Assembly: GCF_000717025.1 (NCBI RefSeq)
Contig: NZ_JNXG01000002.1
Location: 124,001 to 188,000 of the forward strand
DNA length: 64,000 nt
Direction: 5' to 3'
DNA from: Streptomyces atroolivaceus
Lineage (GTDB): Bacteria; Actinomycetota; Actinomycetes; Streptomycetales; Streptomycetaceae
In this document: positions 7,549-17,884 of the stretch, piece after piece
Position numbering within the stretch: position 1 is the stretch's first letter
How the letters are laid out: each line of letters starts with the position of its first letter
Position numbers and translations under genes: made by a program
Notes under the pieces: model-generated
Seen by the model: the letters and a program-made list of their open reading frames with translations, nothing else
What the model was told of the DNA's origin: nothing
Database searches by the model: none

Positions 7549-9195
7549 ATGGAGGCCGAGTCGGAGCCGTACGTCCGTCTTGCGACCATGCGGCAGTTGC
7601 ACCAGGCCGTCGCTGATCTCAACACGGCGCGGAGCCTGGCGGACACGCTGCAGTCCGTGGCCGACGGCATCGTCACCGGTCTCGGTTACGAGCTGGGCTG
7701 TGTGAACCTCGTCCGCCCCGACGGTGATCTCGTCGTCGCCGCTTTCGCCGGCAACAGTGCCGCGGAAGCCCTGATCACCGGCCGTGTCGGCTCCCGTGAG
7801 TCCTGGGAGCGCAGGCTGTCCATGGGCGAGGAGTGGGACGAGCTCCGGTTCATACCCCACACCGAGGGCTGGGTGCTCCTCGACGACGACGTACCGCAGT
7901 GGCACACCGAAGGGCCGGAGCCCCGTTTCGAGGACGAGTGGCACCCCCTGGACCGCCTCTACGCCCCCATGTACGCCTCCGGCGGAGGTCTGGACCTCCT
8001 GGGTGTCATCTCGGTCGACAGGCCGCGCAACGGCCGCCGGCCCGGCGCCTGGGGGCGTGAGGCCCTCCAGATGTACGCCTCCCAGGCGGCCATTGCGATC
8101 AGTAACGCCCGCCTCCGAGCAAACATGCAGCGCGCCCTGGTCAGGCTCGAACGCGAACAGCAGGCGCTGCGGGCCAGTGAGGAATCCTTCCGCCAGGCGT
8201 TCGAGTACGCCCCCAGCGGCATGGCCATCGCCGAGATGGGCGGTGACCAGCACGGCAGGCTGCTGCGCACCAACGACGCGCTCTGCCGGCTCCTGGGGCG
8301 CCCCGCCTCCGTCCTGCGGCGCTACTCCTTCGCCGACCTCGTCCACCCCGAGGACATCGGCACCCTGCTCCGCACGTCCGCCGAGGGAGGCCGGGCGGAG
8401 CTGCGGCTGGGGCGCAGGGACGGGACGTATCTCTGGGTCTCGCTGCGCAACTCCGTGGTCGCCGACACCACCGACGGCCCGCGCTTCCTCCTCACCCATG
8501 TCGAGGACATCGAGGAGCGCAAGCGCAACGAGCTGAACCTCGCGCACCGCGCCTCGCACGACGCGCTCACCGGCCTGCCGAACAGCGCCGAGCTGCGCTC
8601 CCGGCTCAGCGCGCGGCTGTGTGAGAGGCCTCACTCGGTCACCTCCTCGGCGATCGAGGCGCTGGACGCGGCGTACGGCGACAGCTCGGTGCACGGCTAC
8701 CGGATGGACGGCTACGAGGGCGAGGTCGCGCCGGGTGTCGGCCCCTACGACCACCATGTGCACATCGCGGCGCCCGACCCGGACCACGACGACGGGACCA
8801 AGGGGCTCGCGGTGCTCTTCTGCGACCTCGACGGCTTCAAGTCCATCAACGACCGCTTCGGGCACCACGCGGGTGACGCGGTTCTCATCGAGGTCGCCCG
8901 GCGGCTCACGACCTGCGTACGGGACGGTGACACCGTCGCGCGGCTCGGGGGTGACGAATTCGTCGTCCTCGCGGACGGTCTCGGGGCGGCAGATGCCGCG
9001 GATCTGGCCGTACGCTTGCGTAACGCCATCATTCCGCCCATCAGGGTGGACGGCCGGGCAGTCAGGGTCGGGGCGAGTTTCGGTATCGGCTGGGCCGAGT
9101 GCGGCATGACGGACGAAGAGGTCCTGCACTCCGCCGACCAGCGGATGTACGTGGAGAAGCGGTCCCGATCGAAGGTTCACCGCAGAGCCGGCTGA
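7549..9195 (+). CDS. cdgB: GAF-PAS-GGDEF diguanylate cyclase CdgB
   Basis: The 548-residue soluble protein has an N-terminal GAF domain (about 20-190), a PAS/PAC domain (about 205-330, EESFRQAFEYAPSGMAIAEM) and a GGDEF domain whose active site is intact (RLGGDEFVVLADG). RDGD lies five residues before GGDEF, a classical inhibitory I-site, so product feedback is likely. It makes c-di-GMP from GTP; in Streptomyces c-di-GMP keeps BldD dimerised and delays sporulation. ATG 7549 with GGAG 9 bases upstream is chosen over an in-frame TTG at 7519. A roughly 60-residue His/Asp-rich segment is inserted inside the N-terminal part of the GGDEF domain. Confidence 0.9.
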   Translation: MEAESEPYVRLATMRQLHQAVADLNTARSLADTLQSVADGIVTGLGYELGCVNLVRPDGDLVVAAFAGNSAAEALITGRVGSRESWERRLSMGEEWDELRFIPHTEGWVLLDDDVPQWHTEGPEPRFEDEWHPLDRLYAPMYASGGGLDLLGVISVDRPRNGRRPGAWGREALQMYASQAAIAISNARLRANMQRALVRLEREQQALRASEESFRQAFEYAPSGMAIAEMGGDQHGRLLRTNDALCRLLGRPASVLRRYSFADLVHPEDIGTLLRTSAEGGRAELRLGRRDGTYLWVSLRNSVVADTTDGPRFLLTHVEDIEERKRNELNLAHRASHDALTGLPNSAELRSRLSARLCERPHSVTSSAIEALDAAYGDSSVHGYRMDGYEGEVAPGVGPYDHHVHIAAPDPDHDDGTKGLAVLFCDLDGFKSINDRFGHHAGDAVLIEVARRLTTCVRDGDTVARLGGDEFVVLADGLGAADAADLAVRLRNAIIPPIRVDGRAVRVGASFGIGWAECGMTDEEVLHSADQRMYVEKRSRSKVHRRAG

Positions 9196-9327
9196 CGTTC
9201 ACGCCCTGGCTGTCCCCGTACACCGCCCGGTTTTCCGGGGGGCCGAAGGCAATTCGACGCGTGCTCCGTTCGGGGTAGGCTCGGCCGGTCGGCGACGGCT
9301 GGCGACATGGTGAGGAGTGACCCAGGG

Positions 9328-10323
9328 ATGACGGCCGGAAACAACGGCGCGAGCAAGCCCGAGGACGACGATCCGTTCGGCTATCTGTACGAGGACGGCA
9401 GGGCGGCAGGCGCACAGCCGCCCGGACAGAGTGGTTACGGCTACCCCGGTCCGGCCTCGCAGCCCGGCGTGCCCAGAACGTCGTACAACCAGGTGCGGAC
9501 GGTAGGCGAGCGCCAGTACGGGCAGGTCCCGCCGCAGCAGGCCTACGGTCAGCAGCAGCCGCAGTACGGCCAGCAGCCCCAGCAGTACGGCCAGCCGAAC
9601 CCGCAGTACGCGGCGCCGGAGACCTACCCCGGCGGCGCGGTGACCGCGCAGCACGGGTCGGTGCCGAACGGCGGCGGCAGGAACGGCGGCTCCGGCCGTG
9701 GCGGTCCGAACACGAAGGCGCTGCTGATCGCGGCCGTCGCCGTGGTCGCGGTGGTGCTCATCGGCATCGGTGCCGCGCTGATGACGGGCGACGACAGCGA
9801 GGGCAAGAAGGACGAGGCCGGTTCGTCGGCGGGTCCGGCCGACGAGGTCGAGGAGTCCCCGGAGCCGGAGAAGTCCACGAAGCCGTCCCAGGAGCCCGTC
9901 GACCTGCCCGAGCAGGACGCGGCGACGCTGTCGCTCGGGGGTACCGCCTCCCTGGACAACACCGTCAAGGGCGCCAAGAGCGCGAACGGCCAGTACATCA
10001 GCCTCAACGAGGTCGGCCGGTCGGCCACCTGGACGGTCGACGTGCCGGAGAGCGGCGCGTACACGCTGTACGTGACCTACGGCGTGCCGGGCAGGGACGC
10101 CAAGACGTCCCTCACGGTCAACGACGAGGCCCCCCGCTCGATCAACATGAAGAACTTCGCGCGCGCCGCGGAGGGCGACCTGGAGAAGGGCTGGACGAAC
10201 ACGTACGCGTACGTGCAGCTCAAGGAGGGGTCGAACACACTGATGCTCTCGTGCAACGAGGGTGACTCGTGTGACGCCAACCTCGACCAGCTGTCGCTGA
10301 AGTCGGGCCACGTCAAGGGCTGA
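9328..10323 (+). CDS. membrane-anchored protein with extracellular CBM6/35-like domain
   Basis: The 331-residue protein has a long disordered cytoplasmic N-terminus rich in Gln, Pro, Gly and Tyr with repeated QYGQ units (about 60-100), one membrane segment (ALLIAAVAVVAVVLIGIGAALM, about 130-152), an acidic Pro/Ser linker and a C-terminal beta-sandwich (about 200-330) whose closing DANLDQLSL pattern is that of carbohydrate-binding modules of families 6/35. It probably binds a cell-surface or environmental polysaccharide. ATG 9328 follows an AGGG site. A terminator at 10410-10431 closes it. Confidence 0.7.
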   Translation: MTAGNNGASKPEDDDPFGYLYEDGRAAGAQPPGQSGYGYPGPASQPGVPRTSYNQVRTVGERQYGQVPPQQAYGQQQPQYGQQPQQYGQPNPQYAAPETYPGGAVTAQHGSVPNGGGRNGGSGRGGPNTKALLIAAVAVVAVVLIGIGAALMTGDDSEGKKDEAGSSAGPADEVEESPEPEKSTKPSQEPVDLPEQDAATLSLGGTASLDNTVKGAKSANGQYISLNEVGRSATWTVDVPESGAYTLYVTYGVPGRDAKTSLTVNDEAPRSINMKNFARAAEGDLEKGWTNTYAYVQLKEGSNTLMLSCNEGDSCDANLDQLSLKSGHVKG

Positions 10324-10409
10324 CCCGCTGCCGCAGGAACCAGTACCACCGTCGTCCCGGTCATCGCCCAGCGAGCCGGGACGCGGTGTTTCCGGACGCC
10401 CCTGGGAAC

Positions 10410-10431
10410 GGCCGGGCGCCCCCGCCCGGCC
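10410..10431. terminator. hairpin between CBM protein and sugar kinase genes
   Basis: GGCCGGGCG and CGCCCGGCC form a perfect 9-bp stem with a 4-base loop between two convergent genes. There is no T-tract, which is common in Streptomyces. Confidence 0.55.
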
Positions 10432-10447
10432 GGGAGCCGGAGGACGC

Positions 10448-11380
10448 TCAGGCGGCCGGTGTCTGCTGTTCCACGGTGACGCGGGCCAGCAGGTCCTCGT
10501 AGGCCGCGCGGTCGAACTCGCCGGCCGCGGGGGCCATCACGGTCGCCGTCGACAGGGCCACGGCGCGGGCCAGCCGTTCCGGCCAGCCCAGCCCTTCGGC
10601 GAGGGCGGAGAGCAGCCCGGCCACCGCGGAGTCGCCCGCACCCGTCGGATTGCCCCGCACGGCGGACGGCGGTGCGGCCCGCCAGACGCCCTCGGGGGTG
10701 ACGGCGATGAGCCCGTCCGCGCCCAGGGACGCGACGACACTGCGCGCGCCCCGGCGGCGGGCGTCGTGGGTGGCGCGCAGGGGTTCGCGGGCGCCGGTGA
10801 GCTGGGCGAGTTCGGCGGCGTTCGGCTTGACCAGGTCGGGGCGGGCGGCGATGCCGCGGCGCAGGGGTTCGCCGCCGGTGTCCAGGAGGACGGGTACGCC
10901 GGCGGCGCGGGCGAGCCGTATGAGTTCCGCGTACGCGCCCACGTGGATGCCGGGCGGCAGGCTGCCGCAGAGGGCGACGGCCTCGGCCCGGGGCAGCAGT
11001 TCGCCGAAGGTTTGGAGGAAGGCCGCCCATTCGTCGGCGCCGATGTGCGGACCGGGTTCGTTGAGCTGGGTGGTGTCACCGGTGGAGCCGTCGACGACGG
11101 CGACGGTGCGGCGGGTGTTCCCGGAGACCGCGACCAGCGCGTCGACGGGGCCGTGGGGGAGCGCGCCGAGCAGGTCGCGCAGGACGGCACCGGTGGCACC
11201 TCCGGCGAAGCCGGTGACCACCGTTTCGTGGCCCAGGGCGGACAGCACCCGGGCCACGTTGACGCCCTTGCCGCCGGGGCGTTCGGCCACGGCGTGGATC
11301 TTGTGGCTCGTGTGCGGGACCAGGGCGGGGACGGCGTACGTCAGGTCGAGTGCCGTGTTCAGCGTGACGGTCAGTATCAC
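10448..11380 (-). CDS. PfkB-family sugar(-phosphate) kinase, 1-phosphofructokinase-like
   Basis: The 310-residue protein has both PfkB signatures: an N-terminal glycine pair region (ERPGGKGVNVARVL) and the C-terminal catalytic motif with the base Asp (GNPTGAGDSAVAG). TLNTALDLTY at the start is typical of FruK/LacC, which phosphorylate fructose-1-phosphate or tagatose-6-phosphate. GTG 11380 (VILTVTLN) is chosen because homologues begin there; ATG 11416 is possible. It lies downstream of nagK-nagA on the same strand, 160 bases after nagA, and may take part in amino-sugar metabolism, for example on a tagatose- or fructosamine-type phosphate; the substrate is not shown by sequence. Confidence 0.8.
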   Translation of the reverse strand: MILTVTLNTALDLTYAVPALVPHTSHKIHAVAERPGGKGVNVARVLSALGHETVVTGFAGGATGAVLRDLLGALPHGPVDALVAVSGNTRRTVAVVDGSTGDTTQLNEPGPHIGADEWAAFLQTFGELLPRAEAVALCGSLPPGIHVGAYAELIRLARAAGVPVLLDTGGEPLRRGIAARPDLVKPNAAELAQLTGAREPLRATHDARRRGARSVVASLGADGLIAVTPEGVWRAAPPSAVRGNPTGAGDSAVAGLLSALAEGLGWPERLARAVALSTATVMAPAAGEFDRAAYEDLLARVTVEQQTPAA

Positions 11381-11540
11381 CTGCACCGGCCCCCGGTTCC
11401 TTGGTAGTCCGTCCACGCGCCGTCTCCCTGCGGCGCTGACCTGGTGATCATGCCAAAAAGGCGGCGGCCGCCCCAGGGCCCCGGGACAACCGCCGTCTCT
11501 TCGTTACGTGTTCGACAGGGCGCCGGAAGGTGGCGCACCG

Positions 11541-12695
11541 TCACCCGAGGCGGGGCTCCACGATCCACTCGCCCCGGCGCATGACGCCCTCGACCGTGAA
11601 GTCGGGTCCCAGGACCACCAGATCGGCGTCCTTGCCCGGATCCAGCGAACCGACCCTGTCGTACAGGCCGAGGAGCCGGGCCGGGTTGGCGGAGATGGAG
11701 CGGACGACGTCGTCGACGGGGATCCTGTCGATCGTCACGGCCCTGCGGAACGCGGTGTCCAGGGTGAGGGTGGAGCCCGCGATCGAGCCGCCCTCCACGA
11801 GACGTGCGACACCGTCCTTGACCTCGACGGCGAGCGGTCCGAGCTCGTAGTGGCCGTCGCCCGAGCCGGCCGCGTCCATGGCGTCCGTGATCAGCGCGAC
11901 CCGGTCGGCGCCGGCGTGGTGGTAGGCGAGCTCCAGGGCTGCGGGGTGCAGATGCGTACCGTCGTTGATCAGCTCGACGGTGATCCGCTCGTCCTCCAGG
12001 AGGGCCGTGACCGGTCCCGGGTCGCGGTGGCCGATGGGGGGCATCGCGTTGAAGAGGTGCGTGGCGACGGTGGCCCCCGCGTCGATCGCCTCGACGGTCT
12101 GCTCGTACGTCGCGTCCGTGTGGCCGACCGCGGCGATCACCCCGTGCTCGGCGAGCAGCCGTACGGAATCGATGCCGCCGGGGAGTTCGGTGGCGAGGGT
12201 GACCATCCTGGCGCTGCCGCGCGCCGCGTCGAGCAGCTTGCGGACCTCGGCGGGGTCGGGGTCGCGGAGGAGTTCCTCGCTGTGGGCGCCCTTGCGGCAC
12301 GGGGAGATGAAGGGGCCTTCGAAGTGGATGCCGGCGAGCTCGCCCTGCTCGACCAGCTCGGAGAGCATCCCGGCCTGGCGGGCCAGGAAGTCCATGTCCC
12401 CGGTGACGGTGGAGGCGACGACGGTCGTCGTGCCGTGTTCGCGGTGCGCCCGGACTCCGGTCAGGACGTCCTCGGCGGTGCCGGTGGCGAAGGACGCGCC
12501 GCCGCCGCCGTGGTTGTGCATGTCCACGAACCCGGGGACCACCCAGTGGCCCGAGAGGTCCACGGTCCGGGCGCCGTCCTGCGTACTGCCGGCGATCCGG
12601 GTGCCCTCGACGATCACCCGGCCGTTCTCGACGGTGCCGGTGGGAAGCACCACCCGGGCGCCTGCGAGAACGGTGCTGTCTGCGCGTCCGGCCAT
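11541..12695 (-). CDS. nagA: N-acetylglucosamine-6-phosphate deacetylase
   Basis: The 384-residue amidohydrolase has the metal-site motif DMHNHGGGG, an EGPF motif (HFEGPFISP) with the metal-binding Glu, GHTDATYEQ, THLFNAMPP and the catalytic Asp in ALITDAMDAAG, all hallmarks of NagA. It deacetylates GlcNAc-6-P to GlcN-6-P. The ATG shares one base with the nagK stop (TGATG), so translation is coupled. With nagK upstream and a DasR-type site in front of nagK, it forms the GlcNAc-use operon of Streptomyces. Usual family length is about 380, so the gene is complete. Confidence 0.93.
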   Translation of the reverse strand: MAGRADSTVLAGARVVLPTGTVENGRVIVEGTRIAGSTQDGARTVDLSGHWVVPGFVDMHNHGGGGASFATGTAEDVLTGVRAHREHGTTTVVASTVTGDMDFLARQAGMLSELVEQGELAGIHFEGPFISPCRKGAHSEELLRDPDPAEVRKLLDAARGSARMVTLATELPGGIDSVRLLAEHGVIAAVGHTDATYEQTVEAIDAGATVATHLFNAMPPIGHRDPGPVTALLEDERITVELINDGTHLHPAALELAYHHAGADRVALITDAMDAAGSGDGHYELGPLAVEVKDGVARLVEGGSIAGSTLTLDTAFRRAVTIDRIPVDDVVRSISANPARLLGLYDRVGSLDPGKDADLVVLGPDFTVEGVMRRGEWIVEPRLG

Positions 12696-13627
12696 CAGGC
12701 GGATACCTCCGTGGAGAGTAGATCCCAGGCGAGCAGCCCTGCGCCCAGGCATCCGGCGGTGTCCCCGAGGGCCGCCGGGACGATGTGAGGCAGCTTCTGG
12801 AACGTGACCCGTTCCTCGACGGCCGCACGCAGTGGTGTGAACAACGTTTCCCCTGCCTCGGCAAGACCGCCACCGATGATGAGTGTGCGGGGGTCCAGCA
12901 GAGTGAGCGCGGTGACCAGTCCGGCGGCCAGCGCGTCGACGGCGTCCTGCCACACGCGCCGCGCAGCAGGGTCGCCCGAGGCGACGGCCTTCGCACAGTC
13001 CGCGGCGTCCGCGCCGGGGTCTCCGGACGCGGCGGCCCAGGCCCTGGAGACGGCGGCTGCCGAGGCGAGGGTCTCCAGGCAGCCGCGCTGACCGCATCCG
13101 CAGTCCGGGCCGTCCGGCCGGACCACGACGTGGCCGATCTCGCCCGCGTAGCCGTGGGCGCCCGCCTCGATGGTGCCCCCGATGCCGATGGCGCCGGCGA
13201 TCCCGGTGCCCAGCGGTACGAACAGGAAGCGGTCAGCGCCCTTGCCGGCGCCGATCCGTCCTTCGGCGAGGCCGCCGGTGCGGACGTCGTGGCCGAGTGC
13301 GACCGGTATGCCGCCGAGCCGTTCGCCGATCAGTTTCCGCAGGGGCAGGTCGCGCCAGCCCAGATTGGCGGCGTAGACGGCGATCCCGCGTTCCGCGTCG
13401 ACGATGCCGGGCACGGCCACGCCCGCGGCGACGGCGCCTTCACCGAGGCGCTCCTCGCCGTAGGCGTACAGATCCGCGGCGAAGCCCAGGATCGTCTCCA
13501 CGACGGCGTCGGCGCCGCGGTCCCTGCCCGTGGCCCGGCGCGCCTCGTGGAGCAGGGTGCCGTCGGCCCCGACCAGAGCGGCCTTCATTCCTGTGCCGCC
13601 CACATCGAGGGCGATGACGTGTCTCAC
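12695..13627 (-). CDS. nagK: ROK-family N-acetylglucosamine kinase
   Basis: The 310-residue protein has the ATP-binding DVGGTGMKAALV at its N-terminus, the ROK zinc motif CGCGQRGCLE (about 180-190), and the sugar-binding EIGHVVVRPDG with the conserved Glu-His. Genes directly upstream of nagA in Streptomyces encode GlcNAc kinase (NagK), which phosphorylates GlcNAc entering through ABC transport. The GTG start at 13627 is 28 bases from a DasR-type palindrome. It could also act on ManNAc or glucose; the neighbourhood favours GlcNAc. Confidence 0.85.
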   Translation of the reverse strand: MRHVIALDVGGTGMKAALVGADGTLLHEARRATGRDRGADAVVETILGFAADLYAYGEERLGEGAVAAGVAVPGIVDAERGIAVYAANLGWRDLPLRKLIGERLGGIPVALGHDVRTGGLAEGRIGAGKGADRFLFVPLGTGIAGAIGIGGTIEAGAHGYAGEIGHVVVRPDGPDCGCGQRGCLETLASAAAVSRAWAAASGDPGADAADCAKAVASGDPAARRVWQDAVDALAAGLVTALTLLDPRTLIIGGGLAEAGETLFTPLRAAVEERVTFQKLPHIVPAALGDTAGCLGAGLLAWDLLSTEVSA

Positions 13628-13655
13628 GGAAGACAGTTTCGCCCGTCGACCCCTA

Positions 13656-13671
13656 AAAGGTCTAGTCCACT
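13656..13671. promoter_or_regulatory. DasR-responsive element (dre) between nagK and the binding-protein gene
   Basis: AAAGGTCTAGTCCACT fits the dre consensus built on a GGTCTAG(A/T)CC core with flanking A and T. It lies in the 199-base divergent region, close to the nagK start, so it can repress nagKA and possibly the binding-protein gene. DasR is the GntR-family GlcN-6-P/GlcNAc-6-P-responsive regulator of Streptomyces. Confidence 0.7.
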
Positions 13672-13826
13672 ATCGAGGTTTGTTGAGCATCCATACAAAA
13701 CGGCCCTGCTAGATTGCCGAATCGATACACCGGTGGTGTAGACCTCCGTGTGGACGTGAGGCAGGATCGCGGGTCCGTCGCCTGAGGGCGGCATCCGCGT
13801 CGAACGACGTAGGGGTGGACAGGGCT

Positions 13827-15092
13827 GTGCAGCGGCGCTTTGTGGGTTTGACCGCGGTAGTGGCCGCACTCGGCATGACGGTGACGTTGTCCGGGTGCGC
13901 TTCGGACGACGGAGGCGGCGACGTCACGCTGCGGCTGGTGGCGGCCGACTACGGCACCGGTGCGGAGAACACCTCCAAGAAGTACTGGGACGACGTCGCC
14001 GTGAAGTTCGAGAAGGCCAACCCCGGCATCGACGTCGACGTCAGCGTCTACTCCTGGAAGGACGTCGACCGCGAGGTCGCCGAGATGGTGAAGGCCGGCA
14101 AGGCCCCCGACATCGCGCAGATCGGGGCGTTCGCCGACTACGCGCAGGCGGACAAGCTCTACACCGCCGACGAGATGATCGCCATCCGCACCGGGTCCAA
14201 CTTCCTGCCGTCGCTCACCTACGCCGGCGAGGTCGACGGCAAGCTGTACGGCCTTCCGTTCGTGGCCAGCACCCGGCTCCTCTTCTACAACAAGGGCCTC
14301 TTCGACAAGGCGGGCCTCGGGGCCCCGCAGACCCGGGACGACATCAGGAGCGACGCCGCCGCGCTCAAGAAGAGCGGCGTGACCTACCCCTTCGCCCTGC
14401 CGCTCGGCCAGGAGGAGTCCCAGGCCGAGACCTTGATGTGGCTGCTCAGCGGAGGCGGCGGATACACCGACGAGGTCGGCAACTACGACATCGACTCCCC
14501 TGCCAACGTGGCGACCTTCCAGTGGCTCCAGAACGACCTCGTCGGCAAGGGCCTCACCGGACCCGTCGCCCCCAAGGAGCTCGACCGGGCCAAGGCCTTC
14601 GACGCGTTCACCAAGGGTGAGGTGGGCATGCTCAACGGCCACCCGACGCTGATGCAGGAGGCCGAGAAGAAGGGCATCGAGGTCGGCATGGTCCCGCTGC
14701 CCGGGATCGACGGGCCGACCAAGGGCTCGATGGGCGTGGCCGACTGGATGATGGGCTTCAAGCAGAACGGCCACCGGGTGGAGATAGGCAAGTTCCTCGA
14801 CTTCGCCTACAAGGACGAGAACGTGCTGGCCTTCGCCGACCAGTACGACCTGCTTCCCGTGACCAGCAGCGCGTCCCTCGCGATGGAGGCGGACAGCAGG
14901 CACGAGCCGCTGCACGAGTTCCTGGCGGCGCTGCCGAACTCGCAGCTGTACCCCTTCGGCAAGACGTCGTGGGCCCAGGTCAGCGAGTCGATCAAGGAGA
15001 AGATCGGCTCAGCGGTCGAGCCCGGCGCCAGCCCGGAGAGCGTACTCGTGCAGATCGCGTCCCAGGCCCGGCAGGCGGAGAGCGCGGAGTAG
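13827..15092 (+). CDS. ABC-type sugar-binding lipoprotein (family 1 solute-binding protein)
   Basis: About 421 residues with a lipoprotein signal peptide (basic start, hydrophobic stretch, lipobox LSGC with acylated Cys near residue 24) followed by a complete extracellular solute-binding domain (DVDVSVYSWKDVDREV, APDIAQIGAFADYA, YGLPFVASTRLLFYNKGLFDKAG, FTKGEVGMLNGHPTLM). It captures a sugar for an ABC importer; no permease or ATPase genes are adjacent, so it must use components encoded elsewhere. It is divergent from nagKA across the dre site, which suggests an amino sugar or chitin-derived ligand. GTG 13827 has AGGGG upstream; GTG 13815 is the alternative. Confidence 0.85.
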   Translation: MQRRFVGLTAVVAALGMTVTLSGCASDDGGGDVTLRLVAADYGTGAENTSKKYWDDVAVKFEKANPGIDVDVSVYSWKDVDREVAEMVKAGKAPDIAQIGAFADYAQADKLYTADEMIAIRTGSNFLPSLTYAGEVDGKLYGLPFVASTRLLFYNKGLFDKAGLGAPQTRDDIRSDAAALKKSGVTYPFALPLGQEESQAETLMWLLSGGGGYTDEVGNYDIDSPANVATFQWLQNDLVGKGLTGPVAPKELDRAKAFDAFTKGEVGMLNGHPTLMQEAEKKGIEVGMVPLPGIDGPTKGSMGVADWMMGFKQNGHRVEIGKFLDFAYKDENVLAFADQYDLLPVTSSASLAMEADSRHEPLHEFLAALPNSQLYPFGKTSWAQVSESIKEKIGSAVEPGASPESVLVQIASQARQAESAE

Positions 15093-15106
15093 GTAGGTTG
15101 GCCGAC

Positions 15107-15361
15107 ATGACCGCCCACCCCCCGGACCCCGCCGACGCCCCGCTCACCGGTCAGGAACGCGCGGTGCTGGCCCTGGAGCGGCGCTCCTGGCCGGGACCGG
15201 GTGCGAAGGAACGGGCGGTCCGGGAAGAGCTGGGAATCTCGCCGGTCCGCTACTACCAGCTGCTCAACGCGCTCCTGGACGACCGCCGGGCGCTGGAGGA
15301 GGACCCCGTCACGGTGAACCGCCTGCGGCGGGTCCGCGAGGCCAGGCGCGACCGCCGCTGA
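15107..15361 (+). CDS. DUF3263 small DNA-binding-like protein
   Basis: The 84-residue protein contains LTGQERAVLALERRSWPGPGAKERAVREELGISPVRYYQLLNALL, the DUF3263 pattern: a predicted helix-turn-helix with the recognition-like helix SPVRYYQLLNAL. It begins 14 bases after the binding-protein stop and is probably co-transcribed with it. The C-terminus is strongly basic (RLRRVREARRDRR), which fits DNA binding. Widely conserved in actinobacteria without an assigned role. Confidence 0.8.
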   Translation: MTAHPPDPADAPLTGQERAVLALERRSWPGPGAKERAVREELGISPVRYYQLLNALLDDRRALEEDPVTVNRLRRVREARRDRR

Positions 15362-15445
15362 GACGTGATCCGTCCGGCGGACGGCGGCGCGCCGTGCCGG
15401 AGGCACGGGCAGCGGTCCCGGGGCGGGCCCCGGGGCCCGGCACCC

Positions 15446-15546
15446 GCGCGGCGGGCATGACCCCAGGGGCCCGGGAGCCGGAAGCGGGGCGGCGGGCAGG
15501 GGCCCCGGGGTCACGCGGCGCGGCGGGCATGACCCCAGGGGCCCGG
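15446..15546. repeat. 29-bp direct repeat and hairpins upstream of otsB
   Basis: Bases 15446-15474 recur at 15518-15546 (core GGGCATGACCCCAGGGGCCC), and the stretch between them (about 15498-15513, GGGGCCCCGGGGTCA) is nearly the inverse of each copy, so alternative hairpins can form. Nothing else is recognised in the 226 bases between the DUF3263 gene and otsB. Confidence 0.7.
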
Positions 15547-15587
15547 CACCCGCGCGCCGCCGCGGCCCGCCCGCTACGCTCACCCGC

Positions 15588-16422
15588 ATGGGCAATCCGG
15601 CACATCCCCTCCCGACCCCGTCCACCCAGGCCGGCCGCGAAGGCCTCGCCGCACTCCTCGCCCGCCCCTCCCGCGCGGTCGTCGCACTGGACTTCGACGG
15701 CACGCTCGCCGACATCGTCCCGGACCCGGAACAGTCCCGGGCCCACCCTCACGTCGTCCCCGCGCTGTCCGCGCTGGCTCCCCGGGTCGCCGCCGTCGCC
15801 GTGATCACCGGCCGTCCGGCCCGCACCGCCGTTCGGTACGGCGGCTTCGCCGGGGTGGCGGGCCTGGACCACCTCGTCGTCCTCGGCCACTACGGGGCCG
15901 AACGCTGGGACGCCGCCACCGGATCCGTCCACGCCCCCGCCCAGGACCCCGGCGTCGAAGCCGTCCGGGCGGAGCTCCCTGCCGTGCTGGCGGAGGCGGG
16001 CGCCGACAGCGGCACCTGGATCGAGGAGAAGGGCCGCGCGGTCGCCGTGCACACCCGCCGCGCCGCCGACCCGCAGGCCGCCTTCGAGGCCCTGCGCGCC
16101 CCGCTGGCCGGCCTCGCGGCCCGGCACGGCCTGATCGTCGAACCGGGCCGCCTGGTGCTGGAACTGCGGCCGTCGGGCATGGACAAGGGAGTGGCGCTGG
16201 AGGAGTACGTGAAGGAGACCGGCGCCGAGACGGTGCTGTACGCCGGCGACGACCTCGGCGACCTCGCGGCGTACGCCGCCGTGGAGAAGCTCCGCACCCG
16301 GGGCATCGCCGGGCTGCTGGTGTGCAGCGGCACCGAGGTACCCGAACTCGCCGAGCGCGCCGACCTGTTGCTACCGGGCCCGGCAGCGGTGGCGGACCTG
16401 CTCCACACCCTGGCCCGGCGGC

Positions 16423-16436
<14 letters not shown>
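15588..16436 (+). CDS. otsB: trehalose-6-phosphate phosphatase
   Basis: The 282-residue HAD-superfamily enzyme has motif I DFDGTLADI (nucleophile D34), motif II in VAVITGRPA, and motif IV in YAGDDLGDLAAY. KPSGMDKG-like RPSGMDKGVALEE is the OtsB substrate segment. It removes phosphate from trehalose-6-P to give trehalose. It is convergent with otsA, and the two coding regions overlap by 14 bases at their 3' ends, an unusual arrangement for a pair usually encoded in one direction. ATG 15588 has no strong ribosome site. Confidence 0.92.
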
Positions 16437-17814
<1,378 letters not shown>

Positions 17815-17884
17815 GTACCCGAACCTAGCCCGTTCGGCCAGCCGCCAAACGTGAAGGGTGGGGGATGCCCGGCACGAGGAGCCG

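Noticed and set aside
7462..9180. 572-codon frame antisense to cdgB
   Set aside because: cdgB has three identified domains; this frame has none.
11446..11510. Possible terminator between nagA and the sugar kinase gene
   Set aside because: GGCGG/CCGCC pairings and a TTTTT on the minus strand exist, but no single stable stem stands out, so it was not listed.
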